From: Gordonia insulae
Lineage (GTDB): Bacteria; Actinomycetota; Actinomycetes; Mycobacteriales; Mycobacteriaceae
Reading direction: 5' to 3'
DNA length: 64,000 nt
NCBI RefSeq assembly: GCF_003855095.1
Contig: NZ_CP033972.1
Span: 1,488,001 to 1,552,000 of the forward strand
The position numbers and the translations under genes are program-made. Under the pieces are notes generated by a model. It was given only the letters and a program-made list of their open reading frames with translations. It was not told the DNA's origin and made no database searches. Shown piece by piece: positions 44,282 through 53,318 of this stretch. How positions within the stretch are numbered: position 1 is the first letter of the stretch; each line of letters opens with the position of its first letter.

Positions 44282-44856
44282 GCGCCGACCCCCTCGTCGC
44301 GTCGGGGATCGAGCCGGTCGTCATCGGTCATCCGGTCGTCCCCGGCGCGCCCGTCGTCGTCATGGGAATCCAGGACCTCGTGGTAGAGCAACGCGTGCAC
44401 CCGCTCGACCTGAGGGATGTCGTCGAACGACAGCGGCTCGTCCGATGCGGACTCGATGATGAGCGTGCCGGTCCGCAGCAGCCGGTCGATCGGGCCGTGC
44501 CGGAACTCGACGGTGTTGATCCGTCGGACCGGGATGTCGATCCCCGACCTCGTCACGATGCCGTTGCGGAAGATCACCCGGCGATCGGTGAGGACGAAAT
44601 GCGTCGTCTTCCACGACACCAGGGGCCGGACGAAATACCAGGCGAACGCGATCAGCCACACGACCCCGATGATGATGAGCAGCACCAGCCTGGTGGTCGA
44701 CCCGAGTTGTGCCCCGCTGACCATGCCGGCCAGCACTCCCGCGACCGCGGTCACGATCAGGAACAGCAGAAACGGTCCGAGCAGGCATTTCCAATGCGGA
44801 TGCCGATGCAGGACGATCTCCTCGCCGGGGGCGAGGTTCTCCCGTGGATAGGACAT
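44278..44856 (-). CDS. PH-domain (bPH2/YdbT-type) membrane protein (Rv3278c-like)
   Basis: A 192-residue protein starting MSYPRENLAPGEEIVLHRHPHW. Two membrane helices (LLGPFLLFLIVTAVAGVLAGM and LVLLIIIGVVWLIAFAWYF) precede a bacterial PH-like domain (FVLTDRRVIFRNGIVTRSGIDIPVRRINTVE). The C-terminal tail is acidic. Its role is unknown. Synteny with Rv3278c beside birA supports the call. It heads the operon with the two-component genes. Confidence 0.87.
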   Translation of the reverse strand: MSYPRENLAPGEEIVLHRHPHWKCLLGPFLLFLIVTAVAGVLAGMVSGAQLGSTTRLVLLIIIGVVWLIAFAWYFVRPLVSWKTTHFVLTDRRVIFRNGIVTRSGIDIPVRRINTVEFRHGPIDRLLRTGTLIIESASDEPLSFDDIPQVERVHALLYHEVLDSHDDDGRAGDDRMTDDDRLDPRRDEGVGA

Positions 44857-44916
44857 GGCAGCCAGCTTAATCCGCTGTCGACCGCCTGTTGCAGGCATCA
44901 CACCGTCCAGCGCGCC

Positions 44917-44935
44917 TTGACTTAGGAGAACCTAA
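44917..44935. promoter_or_regulatory. Iron-box (IdeR/DtxR)-like dyad between the PH operon and the flippase-NRPS gene
   Basis: TTGACTTAGGAGAACCTAA matches 14 of 19 positions of the IdeR consensus, with the TTAGG/CCTAA dyad intact. A TACACT -10 at 44946-44951 faces the plus-strand gene, so the box would cover its -35 region. Confidence 0.5.
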
Positions 44936-45062
44936 CAAGCCTGGGTACACTGGCCAACCGACAGCGAACCGGGAAGACCGCGAGATCCGGGGCGACACGC
45001 CGGGTGTCGGCCACGGGACGACGTTCAGGGTCCCTGCCCGCACGCACGCCCGAGGAGAATCC

Positions 45063-45116
45063 ATGTGTCACCGCGCCCTGCGTATCCGCGTGACCGATCG
45101 ACGGGTGGCGCGATGA
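45063..45116 (+). CDS. 17-codon upstream ORF (leader peptide) coupled to the flippase-NRPS gene
   Basis: ATG at 45063 is preceded by GAGGAG at optimal spacing. The peptide MCHRALRIRVTDRRVAR ends at a TGA that overlaps the ATG of the next gene (ATGA at 45113-45116). The large gene has no strong ribosome-binding site of its own, so this ORF probably feeds ribosomes to it and may regulate it. Too short for homology-based proof. Confidence 0.55.
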   Translation: MCHRALRIRVTDRRVAR

Positions 45117-48100
45117 GCACCGCCACCGACGACAGCACCGCGCACCGGCCCGCCACGGTCGGTGTGGAGCAGGGCGGCCGCGCCCGGGGCCTGAGCGTCG
45201 ACATCGTCTCGATCATGACGTCGAGCCTGGTCACCAGTGCCCTCGGATTCGTGTTCTGGACCATCGCCGCGCGCGGGTACTCCACGGCCGAGGTGGGCCG
45301 GGCGTCGGCGCTCATCTCATCGTCGACACTGTTGGCGACCCTGGCCAATCTGAGCCTCGGCGGGCTCTACGAGCGCTTCCTGCCCATCGCGGGGGCGAGC
45401 ACACGGCGCATGGTCGCGCTCGGGCAGTGCGCGATCGTCGCGGCCGCAGCCGTCTTCGGTACCGTCTTCGTCTTCCTGGGCCCCAGTGAGCAACTCTTCG
45501 ACCACACCGTCGAGCGGCTGTTGTTCCCGGTCGCGGTGATGATCCTGGCGATCTTCGCCATTCAGGATTCCCTGCTGATCGGACTCGGCCACCCCCGGTT
45601 CGTCGCGATCAAGAACGTCACCCAGTCCACCGCCAAACTCGTCCTCGTCGCCGCGTTCATCCCGCTGGCGACGGGCACCGCCATCATCGGCTCATGGGTG
45701 CTGCCGGCGACCGTGATCGCCACCTGGATGGGCGTATCCGCCATCCGAAAGGCCGCGCGACGCGCGACCGGCCCCGGATCGATGCCCCCGGCTTCGGAGA
45801 TCGGTCAGTTCTTCGCGGGGTCCTTCGTGATCACCGCCGTCGGTGTCGCGGTTCCGCTGATCCTGCCGTTGATCATCGTCGCCCGGCTCGGCACCGAGAT
45901 GAACGCCTACTTCTCGCTGTGCTGGCTGGTCGTCACCACCGTCGCGATCCTGATCAACGCCACGGGCGCCCCGTTCGTCTCGGCCGCCGCCGAACCCGAC
46001 ACCGACCGGCGTGCCGCGACGATCCGGTTCATCGTGCTGTGCTCCAGCGCAGGCGCCGTGGGCTGCATCGGGCTGATCGTCGCCGCCCCGCTCGTCCTCG
46101 GCATCCTCGGCGCACGGTACGCCGCACAGGGCACCGGCCTGATCCAGCTGATGGCACTCGCCCTGCCCGCGGTCGCCCTCATCACGATCTACACCAACCT
46201 GTCCAGGGTCGAGCGTCGCCTTCGACTGGCGGTGGCGACGCAGATCCTCTTCGGCCTCGTCGTCATCGCGAGCGCGGCGCCCGCAGCCGACCGATGGGAC
46301 CTCACCGGGGTCGCCTACGTCTATCTCGCGGCGAATCTCGTCGTCGCGCTCGTCCTTATCGTCCCCACCATCCGTGCGGTGCGGCGAGCCTTGTCCACGC
46401 CGCCGGCACCACGCGACGCACCCGGCGAACCCGCCCACCTCGGGCCCGATCCCGGTCCGGCGACGGCGACCGCCGCGCCCTTGCTCGATCCCCCACCCCT
46501 GATCGAGCCCCTGCCGCCGCTCGAGCCCCTGCCGGTCGAGCCCCTGCGGCCCGTCGATCCCGACGCCACCGTTGCCGACCGCTTCCACGAGATGGCCGAC
46601 CGACGCGGCGGGATGACCGCGCTGCGCGCCGGCGACGCCACCCTCTCGTACGCGGAACTGTCCGACCGGGCACGTTCTGTCGGCGCCACGATCGACGAGA
46701 TCGCCGGGATCACCGGTCCGGTCATCCTGCAGGCAGGCCTGCAGACCTCCACGGTCGCGGCCGCTCTCGGCGTGTTCACGACGCACCGGCCGTTGGTGGC
46801 CCTCGACCCGCAACTACCCGCCCACCGGGTCGACGGCATCATCGACGCGCTGTGCGGGCACGGGCGCGCGCCGGCGATGACAATCGCCGACGACGAGCAC
46901 CGTGACGTCGCATCCGCCGCGGCAAGCGCGCACGGCTTCACGTGTCACGCGCTCGACGAGCTCATCGCCGCGCGACCGAGCCCCACCGGGATCCCATCGC
47001 CCGGCGCCACCGCCGTGATCGAGCATCGCGGACACCGGGATTCGGTGACGAGCATCCAGTTCACGTCGGGTTCGACCGGCGCGCCCAAGGGTGTGTTGCA
47101 TCCGAACGGCATGTGGCTGTGCGACGCCCAGCTCATGCGCGACGGCTTCGGTCTCGGCGAGGGACGTCGCGTCGCACTGTGTCTGCCGATCAGTTTCGGC
47201 GCCGGACTCAACGTGCTGATCGGATCGCTGCTGTGTGGCGCCGAGGTGATCGCCGCCGACCCCCGGGTGCTGGGCCCGGCCACGCTGCTCGACACGATCG
47301 CCGACTCCGACGCACGCACCGCGTTCCTGACACCGTCGTTGCTGCGGGCGCTGATCGGCGAGGACGACCGGCGCGGGACGTCGGCGCTCGCCGGCCTCGA
47401 ACGCATCATCACCACCGGTGAACCGCTCGCCGCCGAGCTCGCCCGACGGGCCCGGTCGGTCGCACCGCAGGCCGTCATCACCAACTGGATCGGATCGTCG
47501 GAGACCTCGGCACTCGCCTACCACGACCTGCGCCCGACAGACCCCATACCGTCGGACACCGTCCCGGCGGGACACCCCGCGCCACACAAGTCGATCCGCA
47601 TCGACGACGACGGCCGGATGACGGTGTCGTCGCCCTATCTCGCCCTCGGCTATCTCGACCCCGAGCACGACCACGGCCGATTCGGTCGTGACGATGGCGG
47701 GATCATCACCTTCCGCTCGGGCGATCGCGCCCGGTTCGACAACGGCGTGCTGCACCTGCTCGGCCGCCTCGACGACGCCGTCAAGATCCGCGGTTACCTC
47801 GTCGAGCCCGCAGAGGTCGAACGTGCGCTGCTGCGCGACGGCGACCTCGAGGAAGTGGTGGTGACGGCACGGAGCGTGCACACCGGCGCCGAACTCATCG
47901 CGCATGTCGTGCCGTCCGGCCAGACCCGCACCCCGTCGGCCGCTGCGTTGCGGCAACGGCTGCGAGGTCGACTGCCCGACTGGATGGTGCCTGCGCACAT
48001 CGTCGTGCTCTCGCAGCTACCGCGGACTACGCGCGGCAAGGTCGACCGAACGGCCCTCCCCGTCCCGCAGCGCGGTCCCATCGACCCGCCGCAGTCGCCG

Positions 48101-49153
48101 TTGGAACATCGGATCGCCGAGGTCTGGGCGACCGTCCTCGGCCTGGACGCGGTCGGCAGGACCGAGAACATCAACGAGCTCGGCGGCGACTCGCTCTCGG
48201 TGCAACGCATCCTCGCCGAGTTGTCCGCCCGTGACGGCCTTGTCATCCACCGATCAGATGCGGCGGCCGCCCCGACCGTCGCCGAGATGGCCGCACTCGC
48301 CGACCACGACGACATCGTGAACTCATCGATGCCGTTGTCCCCCACCACTGTTCGACTGCGCTCCGCGGCCGGACGGCCGTTGTTCTGTTTCGCCGGGGCC
48401 GGTGCGTCGGCACTCGCGTTCGTGGCGCTGTCCAACCGGGTGGCCGGCGACGTCGGCGAGCACCTCGGGATCGGGCCCGTCTATGCCTTCCAGGCCAACG
48501 GGCTGGGCAACCGTGGTATCCCCGACTGGACCGTCGGCGCGGCCGCCCGTCGTCACCTGCGCGACCTCCGACGCATCCAGCCGTCCGGCCCGTACCTGGT
48601 GGCCGGCCACTCGCTGGGCGGATTCGTCGCCCTCGAGGTGGCTCGCCGTCTCCGGTCCGCGGGCGAGGAGGTCGAACTGGTGGTCGTGATCGACACCTTC
48701 CTGCCGCCGCGACTCGCCGCGCTGCGCACGTTGCCCGACCCCGATCCCGCCGAACCCGCCCTCCGCCCGTCACCCGAGGGTTACGTCTCCCCGTGGCCGG
48801 AGATCTCGCGACGCGAACTGTGGCTGCGCCGCCTGCGACTACCGCTCGCCGGACTCGTCCACGGCACACCGACCGAGGTGGAGAAGGCGCTCGAGGAGGT
48901 CGGCGTGCGGGTGAGCCGGACGCACCGGCCGAAGCCGTACGACGGCGCGGTCCTGTTGATCCACAGCAGCGAGAACCACGACGACCCGGGCGTGTGGCGT
49001 GCACATGTCGTGCACGGCGAGCTCGACGTCGTGCGGCTCGACTGCGATCACGGTTCGATCGTTCGCGACCCGCACATCTCCGACGTCGTCGACGCCGTCG
49101 TCACACGCATCGACCGCGCACGGAAGGGCACCGACTCAGCCCGTTCCCGGTGA
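45113..49153 (+). CDS. Fusion of polysaccharide-type flippase with NRPS-like adenylation-carrier-thioesterase module
   Basis: A 1,346-residue protein from ATG 45113. Residues about 20-425 form a MATE/Wzx-like exporter with roughly twelve membrane helices. A Pro-rich linker (about 426-482) leads to an AMP-binding domain with TSGSTGAPKG (651-660), GSSETSALAYHDL, FRSGDRARF and VKIRGYLVEPAEVE. The carrier domain has LGGDSLS (Ser1027 for phosphopantetheine) and the thioesterase has GHSLGG (Ser1167). No condensation domain is present. The module would load one acid onto the carrier and release or transfer it at a membrane exporter. The A-domain substrate is not readable by eye. Confidence 0.85.
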   Translation: MSTATDDSTAHRPATVGVEQGGRARGLSVDIVSIMTSSLVTSALGFVFWTIAARGYSTAEVGRASALISSSTLLATLANLSLGGLYERFLPIAGASTRRMVALGQCAIVAAAAVFGTVFVFLGPSEQLFDHTVERLLFPVAVMILAIFAIQDSLLIGLGHPRFVAIKNVTQSTAKLVLVAAFIPLATGTAIIGSWVLPATVIATWMGVSAIRKAARRATGPGSMPPASEIGQFFAGSFVITAVGVAVPLILPLIIVARLGTEMNAYFSLCWLVVTTVAILINATGAPFVSAAAEPDTDRRAATIRFIVLCSSAGAVGCIGLIVAAPLVLGILGARYAAQGTGLIQLMALALPAVALITIYTNLSRVERRLRLAVATQILFGLVVIASAAPAADRWDLTGVAYVYLAANLVVALVLIVPTIRAVRRALSTPPAPRDAPGEPAHLGPDPGPATATAAPLLDPPPLIEPLPPLEPLPVEPLRPVDPDATVADRFHEMADRRGGMTALRAGDATLSYAELSDRARSVGATIDEIAGITGPVILQAGLQTSTVAAALGVFTTHRPLVALDPQLPAHRVDGIIDALCGHGRAPAMTIADDEHRDVASAAASAHGFTCHALDELIAARPSPTGIPSPGATAVIEHRGHRDSVTSIQFTSGSTGAPKGVLHPNGMWLCDAQLMRDGFGLGEGRRVALCLPISFGAGLNVLIGSLLCGAEVIAADPRVLGPATLLDTIADSDARTAFLTPSLLRALIGEDDRRGTSALAGLERIITTGEPLAAELARRARSVAPQAVITNWIGSSETSALAYHDLRPTDPIPSDTVPAGHPAPHKSIRIDDDGRMTVSSPYLALGYLDPEHDHGRFGRDDGGIITFRSGDRARFDNGVLHLLGRLDDAVKIRGYLVEPAEVERALLRDGDLEEVVVTARSVHTGAELIAHVVPSGQTRTPSAAALRQRLRGRLPDWMVPAHIVVLSQLPRTTRGKVDRTALPVPQRGPIDPPQSPLEHRIAEVWATVLGLDAVGRTENINELGGDSLSVQRILAELSARDGLVIHRSDAAAAPTVAEMAALADHDDIVNSSMPLSPTTVRLRSAAGRPLFCFAGAGASALAFVALSNRVAGDVGEHLGIGPVYAFQANGLGNRGIPDWTVGAAARRHLRDLRRIQPSGPYLVAGHSLGGFVALEVARRLRSAGEEVELVVVIDTFLPPRLAALRTLPDPDPAEPALRPSPEGYVSPWPEISRRELWLRRLRLPLAGLVHGTPTEVEKALEEVGVRVSRTHRPKPYDGAVLLIHSSENHDDPGVWRAHVVHGELDVVRLDCDHGSIVRDPHISDVVDAVVTRIDRARKGTDSARSR

Positions 49154-49275
49154 CGAGTCCGGATTTCTCCCGTCCGCGGCCACGTACACTGCGAACCACA
49201 GCACGTCCGGCCGTCGCCCTGATCGTCCGGACAGGAGTCCGAGGCAGGTCCATACCGCCAGGTCAAGGAGAAGCC

Positions 49276-49842
49276 ATGAGTTACCGCGACCCGCGTGACC
49301 CGTACGACCCGCGCACCGCCCGGTACGAGCCCGGCTACGAACCGGAGCCACAGGCGTACAGCAGATCCGAGGCCTACCCACCGCCCGGCGGCGCCGCGCA
49401 CCCGCCCAAGCCGCGCCTCGGCCCGGACATCAATCCGACGATGTTCGTCGGCGGAGTGGTGATGACCGGTGTGGTCACCGGACTCGCCGCATGGCTGGTC
49501 GCGTGGGTGATCCGCGCGCTCGTGGAGCGCGTGAACGAGGCCGGCAAGTTCGGCGTGTGGAATCCCGTCGCCCGCGACGAGTTCTGGTTCGCCGTCGTCG
49601 GTTTCCTCTGCGCGTTGGCCGCCGGTGCGCTCTGGTACGTGTTGCAGCTGATCACGCCGTCGCCCGATCAGTTCTTCCGCTGGATCGTCGGTCTGCTCAT
49701 CGCGGCCGCGGTGATCATCCCGCTGGTGTTGTCGGCGGAACTGTCGGTGGGCATCGCCACCGCGGTACTGCATCTGGTGATCGGCATACCCATCCTCGCC
49801 CTGGTGCCCGCGATGGGACACAAGAGCATCCGGGGCAACTGA
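49276..49842 (+). CDS. DUF6069-like membrane protein
   Basis: A 188-residue protein starting MSYRDPRDPYDPRTARYEPG with AAGGAGAA upstream. A Pro/Tyr-rich cytoplasmic tail of about 55 residues precedes four membrane helices (MFVGGVVMTGVVTGLAAWLVAWVI; FWFAVVGFLCALAAGALWYVL; two more to the C-terminus). The pattern fits DUF6069 actinobacterial membrane proteins. No function is known. It follows the flippase-NRPS gene by 122 bp and converges with birA, leaving 4 bp. Confidence 0.7.
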   Translation: MSYRDPRDPYDPRTARYEPGYEPEPQAYSRSEAYPPPGGAAHPPKPRLGPDINPTMFVGGVVMTGVVTGLAAWLVAWVIRALVERVNEAGKFGVWNPVARDEFWFAVVGFLCALAAGALWYVLQLITPSPDQFFRWIVGLLIAAAVIIPLVLSAELSVGIATAVLHLVIGIPILALVPAMGHKSIRGN

Positions 49843-49846
49843 GCGG

Positions 49847-50644
49847 TCAGTCCCCGATCGCCCGCAGGTGGGTGACGTCGCCGGCCGCGGCGACCACCTC
49901 ACGTCCGTCCGCGTCGATCACGATCCGGCCGGCGGAGTCGACCCCGGTCACCAGCCCGACAACCTCCTGATCGCCCGGCAGGGTCAGTCGCACCCGTCGC
50001 CCCACCGTGTCACTGCGCTCGCGATAGATCTCCGCGAGACGCGCCACGTCGTCGGGCCACAGTGCCAGGAGATCGGACAGTGCGCGCAGGAACGCTGCGG
50101 CCAGATCGCTCGCCGACACCGGTTTCCCCGTGACGATCTGCAGCGACGTCGCGGTCGGGACCGGCAACTGGTCCTCAGTCATCGCGGTGTTGATGCCGAT
50201 CCCGATCACCGCGATGCCACCCGACGGCGACCGCGTGTACTCCGACAGGATGCCCGCGACCTTGCGGTCCTCGATCAGCACGTCGTTGGGCCATTTCAGC
50301 CCGGGCCTGACCCCCACCACGTCGTCGACGGCCTGTACCGCCGCGAGGCCGGCGATCAGCGACAACCATCCGAGGTGTTCGGTGTGATCACCGACCTTCA
50401 CCGCCGCCGACATGGCGAGCTGGCTGCCGCGGGGGGCGGACCACACGCGTGCGTGGCGTCCGCGGCCGGCGGTCTGATCGGTGGTGATCCGGACGGTCCC
50501 GCCCACGTCCTCGCCGGCGGAGCGCTCGACGAGGTCGGCGTTGGTCGACCCGGTCGCGTCGACCACCTCGATCGTGTGCCAGCGGGTACCGGCGAGGAGT
50601 TCGGTGAGCATCGAGGCATCCGGCGTCGCGTCATCCACGGTCAT
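49847..50644 (-). CDS. birA: Biotin-protein ligase BirA (class I, no DNA-binding domain)
   Basis: A 265-residue ligase. Biotin/ATP site motifs are TGSTNADLVE, the glycine-rich loop AGRGRHAR and LKWPNDVLI with KVAGILSEY. A small C-terminal SH3-like domain follows. The N-terminal helix-turn-helix of repressor-type BirA is absent. It biotinylates the carrier domain of AccA3, encoded at the right edge of the window. Its placement between the PH protein and accD5 matches Rv3279c. Confidence 0.93.
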   Translation of the reverse strand: MTVDDATPDASMLTELLAGTRWHTIEVVDATGSTNADLVERSAGEDVGGTVRITTDQTAGRGRHARVWSAPRGSQLAMSAAVKVGDHTEHLGWLSLIAGLAAVQAVDDVVGVRPGLKWPNDVLIEDRKVAGILSEYTRSPSGGIAVIGIGINTAMTEDQLPVPTATSLQIVTGKPVSASDLAAAFLRALSDLLALWPDDVARLAEIYRERSDTVGRRVRLTLPGDQEVVGLVTGVDSAGRIVIDADGREVVAAAGDVTHLRAIGD

Positions 50645-50802
50645 ACCCGAGACGCTACTTGCCGAACACGCACGTCACACAGCATCCCGGCGGACGAGTC
50701 GGCACCGAGGCGCGCTGGACGTCGAGGCCTCCCGACCGATCACTCGGGAACATGAGGGCAATCTCACGTTGATCCGGTTGACGTGGCTCACACCCGGGTA
50801 GT

Positions 50803-50808
50803 TAGCAT
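50803..50808 (+). promoter_or_regulatory. -10 element (TAGCAT) for accD5
   Basis: TAGCAT is followed by seven bases and the ATG at 50816, a leaderless start. Confidence 0.45.
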
Positions 50809-50815
50809 CGTCGTC

Positions 50816-52444
50816 ATGACGACAGCTTCGCGCGAGGACGGCGCCGCTCCCGACATCCACACCACGGCAGGCAAGCTTGCCGATCTGCGGAACCGTCTGG
50901 AGGAGACAAAGCACCCCGTCGGCGAGGCTGCGGTCGACAAGATCCACGAGAAGGGCAAGCTCACCGCCCGTGAGCGCATCACCCACCTCCTCGACGACGG
51001 CTCGTTCGTCGAACTCGACGCGCTGGCGCGTCACCGCAGCACCAACTTCGGCCTCGCCGAGCGTCGTCCGCTCGGCGACGGTGTGGTGACCGGCTACGGC
51101 ACCATCGACGGCCGCGAGGTCTGCATCTTCAGCCAGGACGTCACCGTCTTCGGCGGCAGCCTGGGCGAGGTCTACGGCGAGAAGATCGTCAAGGTCATGG
51201 ACCTGGCGATCAAGACCGGCCGCCCGCTGATCGGCATCAACGAAGGTGCGGGCGCCCGCATCCAGGAGGGCGTCGTCTCCCTCGGCCTGTACGGGGAGAT
51301 CTTCCACCGCAACGTCCGCGCGTCCGGCGTCATCCCGCAGATCTCGCTGATCATGGGCGCCGCGGCCGGCGGACACGTCTACTCGCCCGCGCTCACCGAC
51401 TTCGTGGTGATGGTCGACAAGACCAGCCAGATGTTCATCACCGGCCCCGACGTCATCAAGACGGTCACCGGTGAGGACGTCACCATGGAGGACCTCGGTG
51501 GCGCACACACCCACATGTCGAAGTCCGGCACCGCCCACTACGTCGGACAGGACGAAGAGGACGCGCTCGAGTACGTCAAGGATCTGCTCGGCTACCTGCC
51601 CAGCAACAACCGGGCCGAGGCACCGCGACTGCCGGTGGCCCAGCCGGCGGCCGGGTCGATCGAGGACACCCTCACCGACGAGGACCTCGAGCTCGACACC
51701 CTGATCCCGGACTCGCCCAACCAGCCGTATGACATGCACGAGGTGATCCGCCGCATCCTCGACGACGACGAGTTCCTCGAGGTCCAGGCCGATTACGCGA
51801 CCAACGTGGTCATCGGCTTCGGCCGCGTCGACGGCCGCAGCGTCGGCATCGTCGCCAACCAGCCCACGCAGTTCGCCGGATGTCTGGACATCAAGGGATC
51901 GGAGAAGGCCGCGCGGTTCGTCCGGACCTGCGACGCCTTCAACATCCCGATCGTCACGCTGGTCGACGTCCCCGGCTTCCTGCCGGGTACCGACCAGGAA
52001 TACAACGGCATCATCCGCCGCGGCGCCAAGCTGCTTTACGCCTACGGCGAGGCCACCGTCGGCAAGATCACCATCATCACCCGCAAGGCCTACGGCGGCG
52101 CGTACGACGTGATGGGCTCCAAGCACATGGGCGCCGACGTCAACCTGGCGTGGCCGACGGCCCAGATCGCCGTGATGGGCGCTTCCGGCGCGGTCGGCTT
52201 CGTCTACCGCGGTCAGCTCAAGGACGCGGCCGCCAACGGCGACGACGTCGACGCCCTCCGTCTGCAGCTGCAGCAGGAGTACGAGGACACCCTGGTCAAC
52301 CCGTACGTCGCCGCCGAGCGCGGGTATGTCGACGCGGTCATCCCGCCGAGCCACACCCGTGGCCAGATCGCCACCGCGCTGCGCCTGCTCGAGCGCAAGA
52401 TGGTCACCCTTCCGCCCAAGAAGCATGGGAACATCCCCCTATGA
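50816..52444 (+). CDS. accD5: Propionyl/acyl-CoA carboxylase beta subunit AccD5
   Basis: A 542-residue carboxyltransferase starting [19 protein letters not shown]. Two crotonase-like halves are visible. The N half has [17 protein letters not shown] and [10 protein letters not shown], with the oxyanion loop [18 protein letters not shown]. The C half has [26 protein letters not shown] and [21 protein letters not shown]. It transfers carboxyl from biotin to propionyl-CoA, giving methylmalonyl-CoA for methyl-branched lipids. It is coupled to accE (ATGA). The assignment to the D5 paralogue rests on synteny with Rv3280. Confidence 0.94.
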   Translation: MTTASREDGAAPDIHTTAGKLADLRNRLEETKHPVGEAAVDKIHEKGKLTARERITHLLDDGSFVELDALARHRSTNFGLAERRPLGDGVVTGYGTIDGREVCIFSQDVTVFGGSLGEVYGEKIVKVMDLAIKTGRPLIGINEGAGARIQEGVVSLGLYGEIFHRNVRASGVIPQISLIMGAAAGGHVYSPALTDFVVMVDKTSQMFITGPDVIKTVTGEDVTMEDLGGAHTHMSKSGTAHYVGQDEEDALEYVKDLLGYLPSNNRAEAPRLPVAQPAAGSIEDTLTDEDLELDTLIPDSPNQPYDMHEVIRRILDDDEFLEVQADYATNVVIGFGRVDGRSVGIVANQPTQFAGCLDIKGSEKAARFVRTCDAFNIPIVTLVDVPGFLPGTDQEYNGIIRRGAKLLYAYGEATVGKITIITRKAYGGAYDVMGSKHMGADVNLAWPTAQIAVMGASGAVGFVYRGQLKDAAANGDDVDALRLQLQQEYEDTLVNPYVAAERGYVDAVIPPSHTRGQIATALRLLERKMVTLPPKKHGNIPL

Positions 52445-52671
52445 GCGAGAACGCCACCGACGCCGCCCCCGCCGCGCCGTTCCTGCGCATCGTGCGCGGC
52501 AATCCCAGCGACGACGATGTCGCCGTGCTGGTGTCCCTGGTGGCCGCCGCATCCGGATCGTCGGACGGCGGGCACACGGAGACCGGACCGCGCGATGACT
52601 GGGGACGGGCCGAGGACCGGCTGCGTCCGGTGTGGGGTGCACCCACCAGCTTCACCAATCTGAGGTGGTGA
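52441..52671 (+). CDS. accE5: Acyl-CoA carboxylase epsilon subunit AccE5
   Basis: A 76-residue protein with [23 protein letters not shown], the conserved epsilon-subunit core, and a C-terminus rich in Trp/Arg ([12 protein letters not shown]). It stabilises the AccA3-AccD5 complex. Both ends overlap neighbours by four bases (ATGA with accD5, GTGA with maf), so the three are co-translated. Confidence 0.9.
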   Translation: MSENATDAAPAAPFLRIVRGNPSDDDVAVLVSLVAAASGSSDGGHTETGPRDDWGRAEDRLRPVWGAPTSFTNLRW

Positions 52672-53318
52672 CCACCACCTCGGTGGTTCTCGGCTCCGCA
52701 TCGCCTGCCCGCCTGCGGGTCCTGCGCGACGCCGGACTCGACCCTCGGGTGATCGTCTCCGACGTCGACGAGGACGCGCTGCTGGCGACCCTCGGGGATG
52801 CTCCGCCGGCGGAGGTCGTCGTGCGCCTCGCCGGCGCCAAGGCCGACGCCGTGGTCGCGGCCGTGCTGAGCGGCGACCGGGACAGCTCGGACGTGGTTGT
52901 GCTGACCTGCGATTCGATGCTCCTGCTCGACGGCAGGCTCAGCGGCAAGCCACACACCGTCCCGGCCGCCCGCGACCAGTGGCGTCGCATGCGGGGCCGG
53001 TCGGGGCAGCTGCTGACCGGCCACCAGGTCACCCGGATCAACGCCTCCCGGGTCGTCGGCACCGCGCAGGCGTCCGCATCGACGACGATCCATTTCGCCG
53101 ACATCGACGACCCGACGATCGACGCCTACGCCGCCACCGGTGAGCCACTCGCCGTGGCGGGCGCCTTCACCCTCGACGGACTCGGCGGCTGGTTCGTCGA
53201 CGCCATCGACGGCGACCCCTCGTCGGTGATCGGGATCGGTCTGCCCACCGTCCGCCGCCTGCTCGACGAGGTCGGCATCGACGTCACGACGCTGTGGCGT
53301 TTAGGCTCGTCCGCGTGA
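52668..53318 (+). CDS. maf: Maf-like nucleoside triphosphate pyrophosphatase
   Basis: A 216-residue protein; the frame has two adjacent GTG starts (52665 and 52668). It carries the Maf loop GSASPARLRVLRDAG, the CDSMLLLDG segment corresponding to the catalytic acidic motif, and AGAFTLDGLGGWFVDAIDGDPSSVIGI. It hydrolyses modified or non-canonical NTPs and may restrain septation. The position after accD5-accE matches Rv3282. Its stop overlaps the next gene (GTGA). Confidence 0.9.
   Translation: MTTTSVVLGSASPARLRVLRDAGLDPRVIVSDVDEDALLATLGDAPPAEVVVRLAGAKADAVVAAVLSGDRDSSDVVVLTCDSMLLLDGRLSGKPHTVPAARDQWRRMRGRSGQLLTGHQVTRINASRVVGTAQASASTTIHFADIDDPTIDAYAATGEPLAVAGAFTLDGLGGWFVDAIDGDPSSVIGIGLPTVRRLLDEVGIDVTTLWRLGSSA
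53302..53307 (+). promoter_or_regulatory. -10 element (TAGGCT) inside the maf 3' end
   Basis: TAGGCT lies seven bases before GTG 53315. It could provide a separate leaderless start for the downstream gene. Confidence 0.35.
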
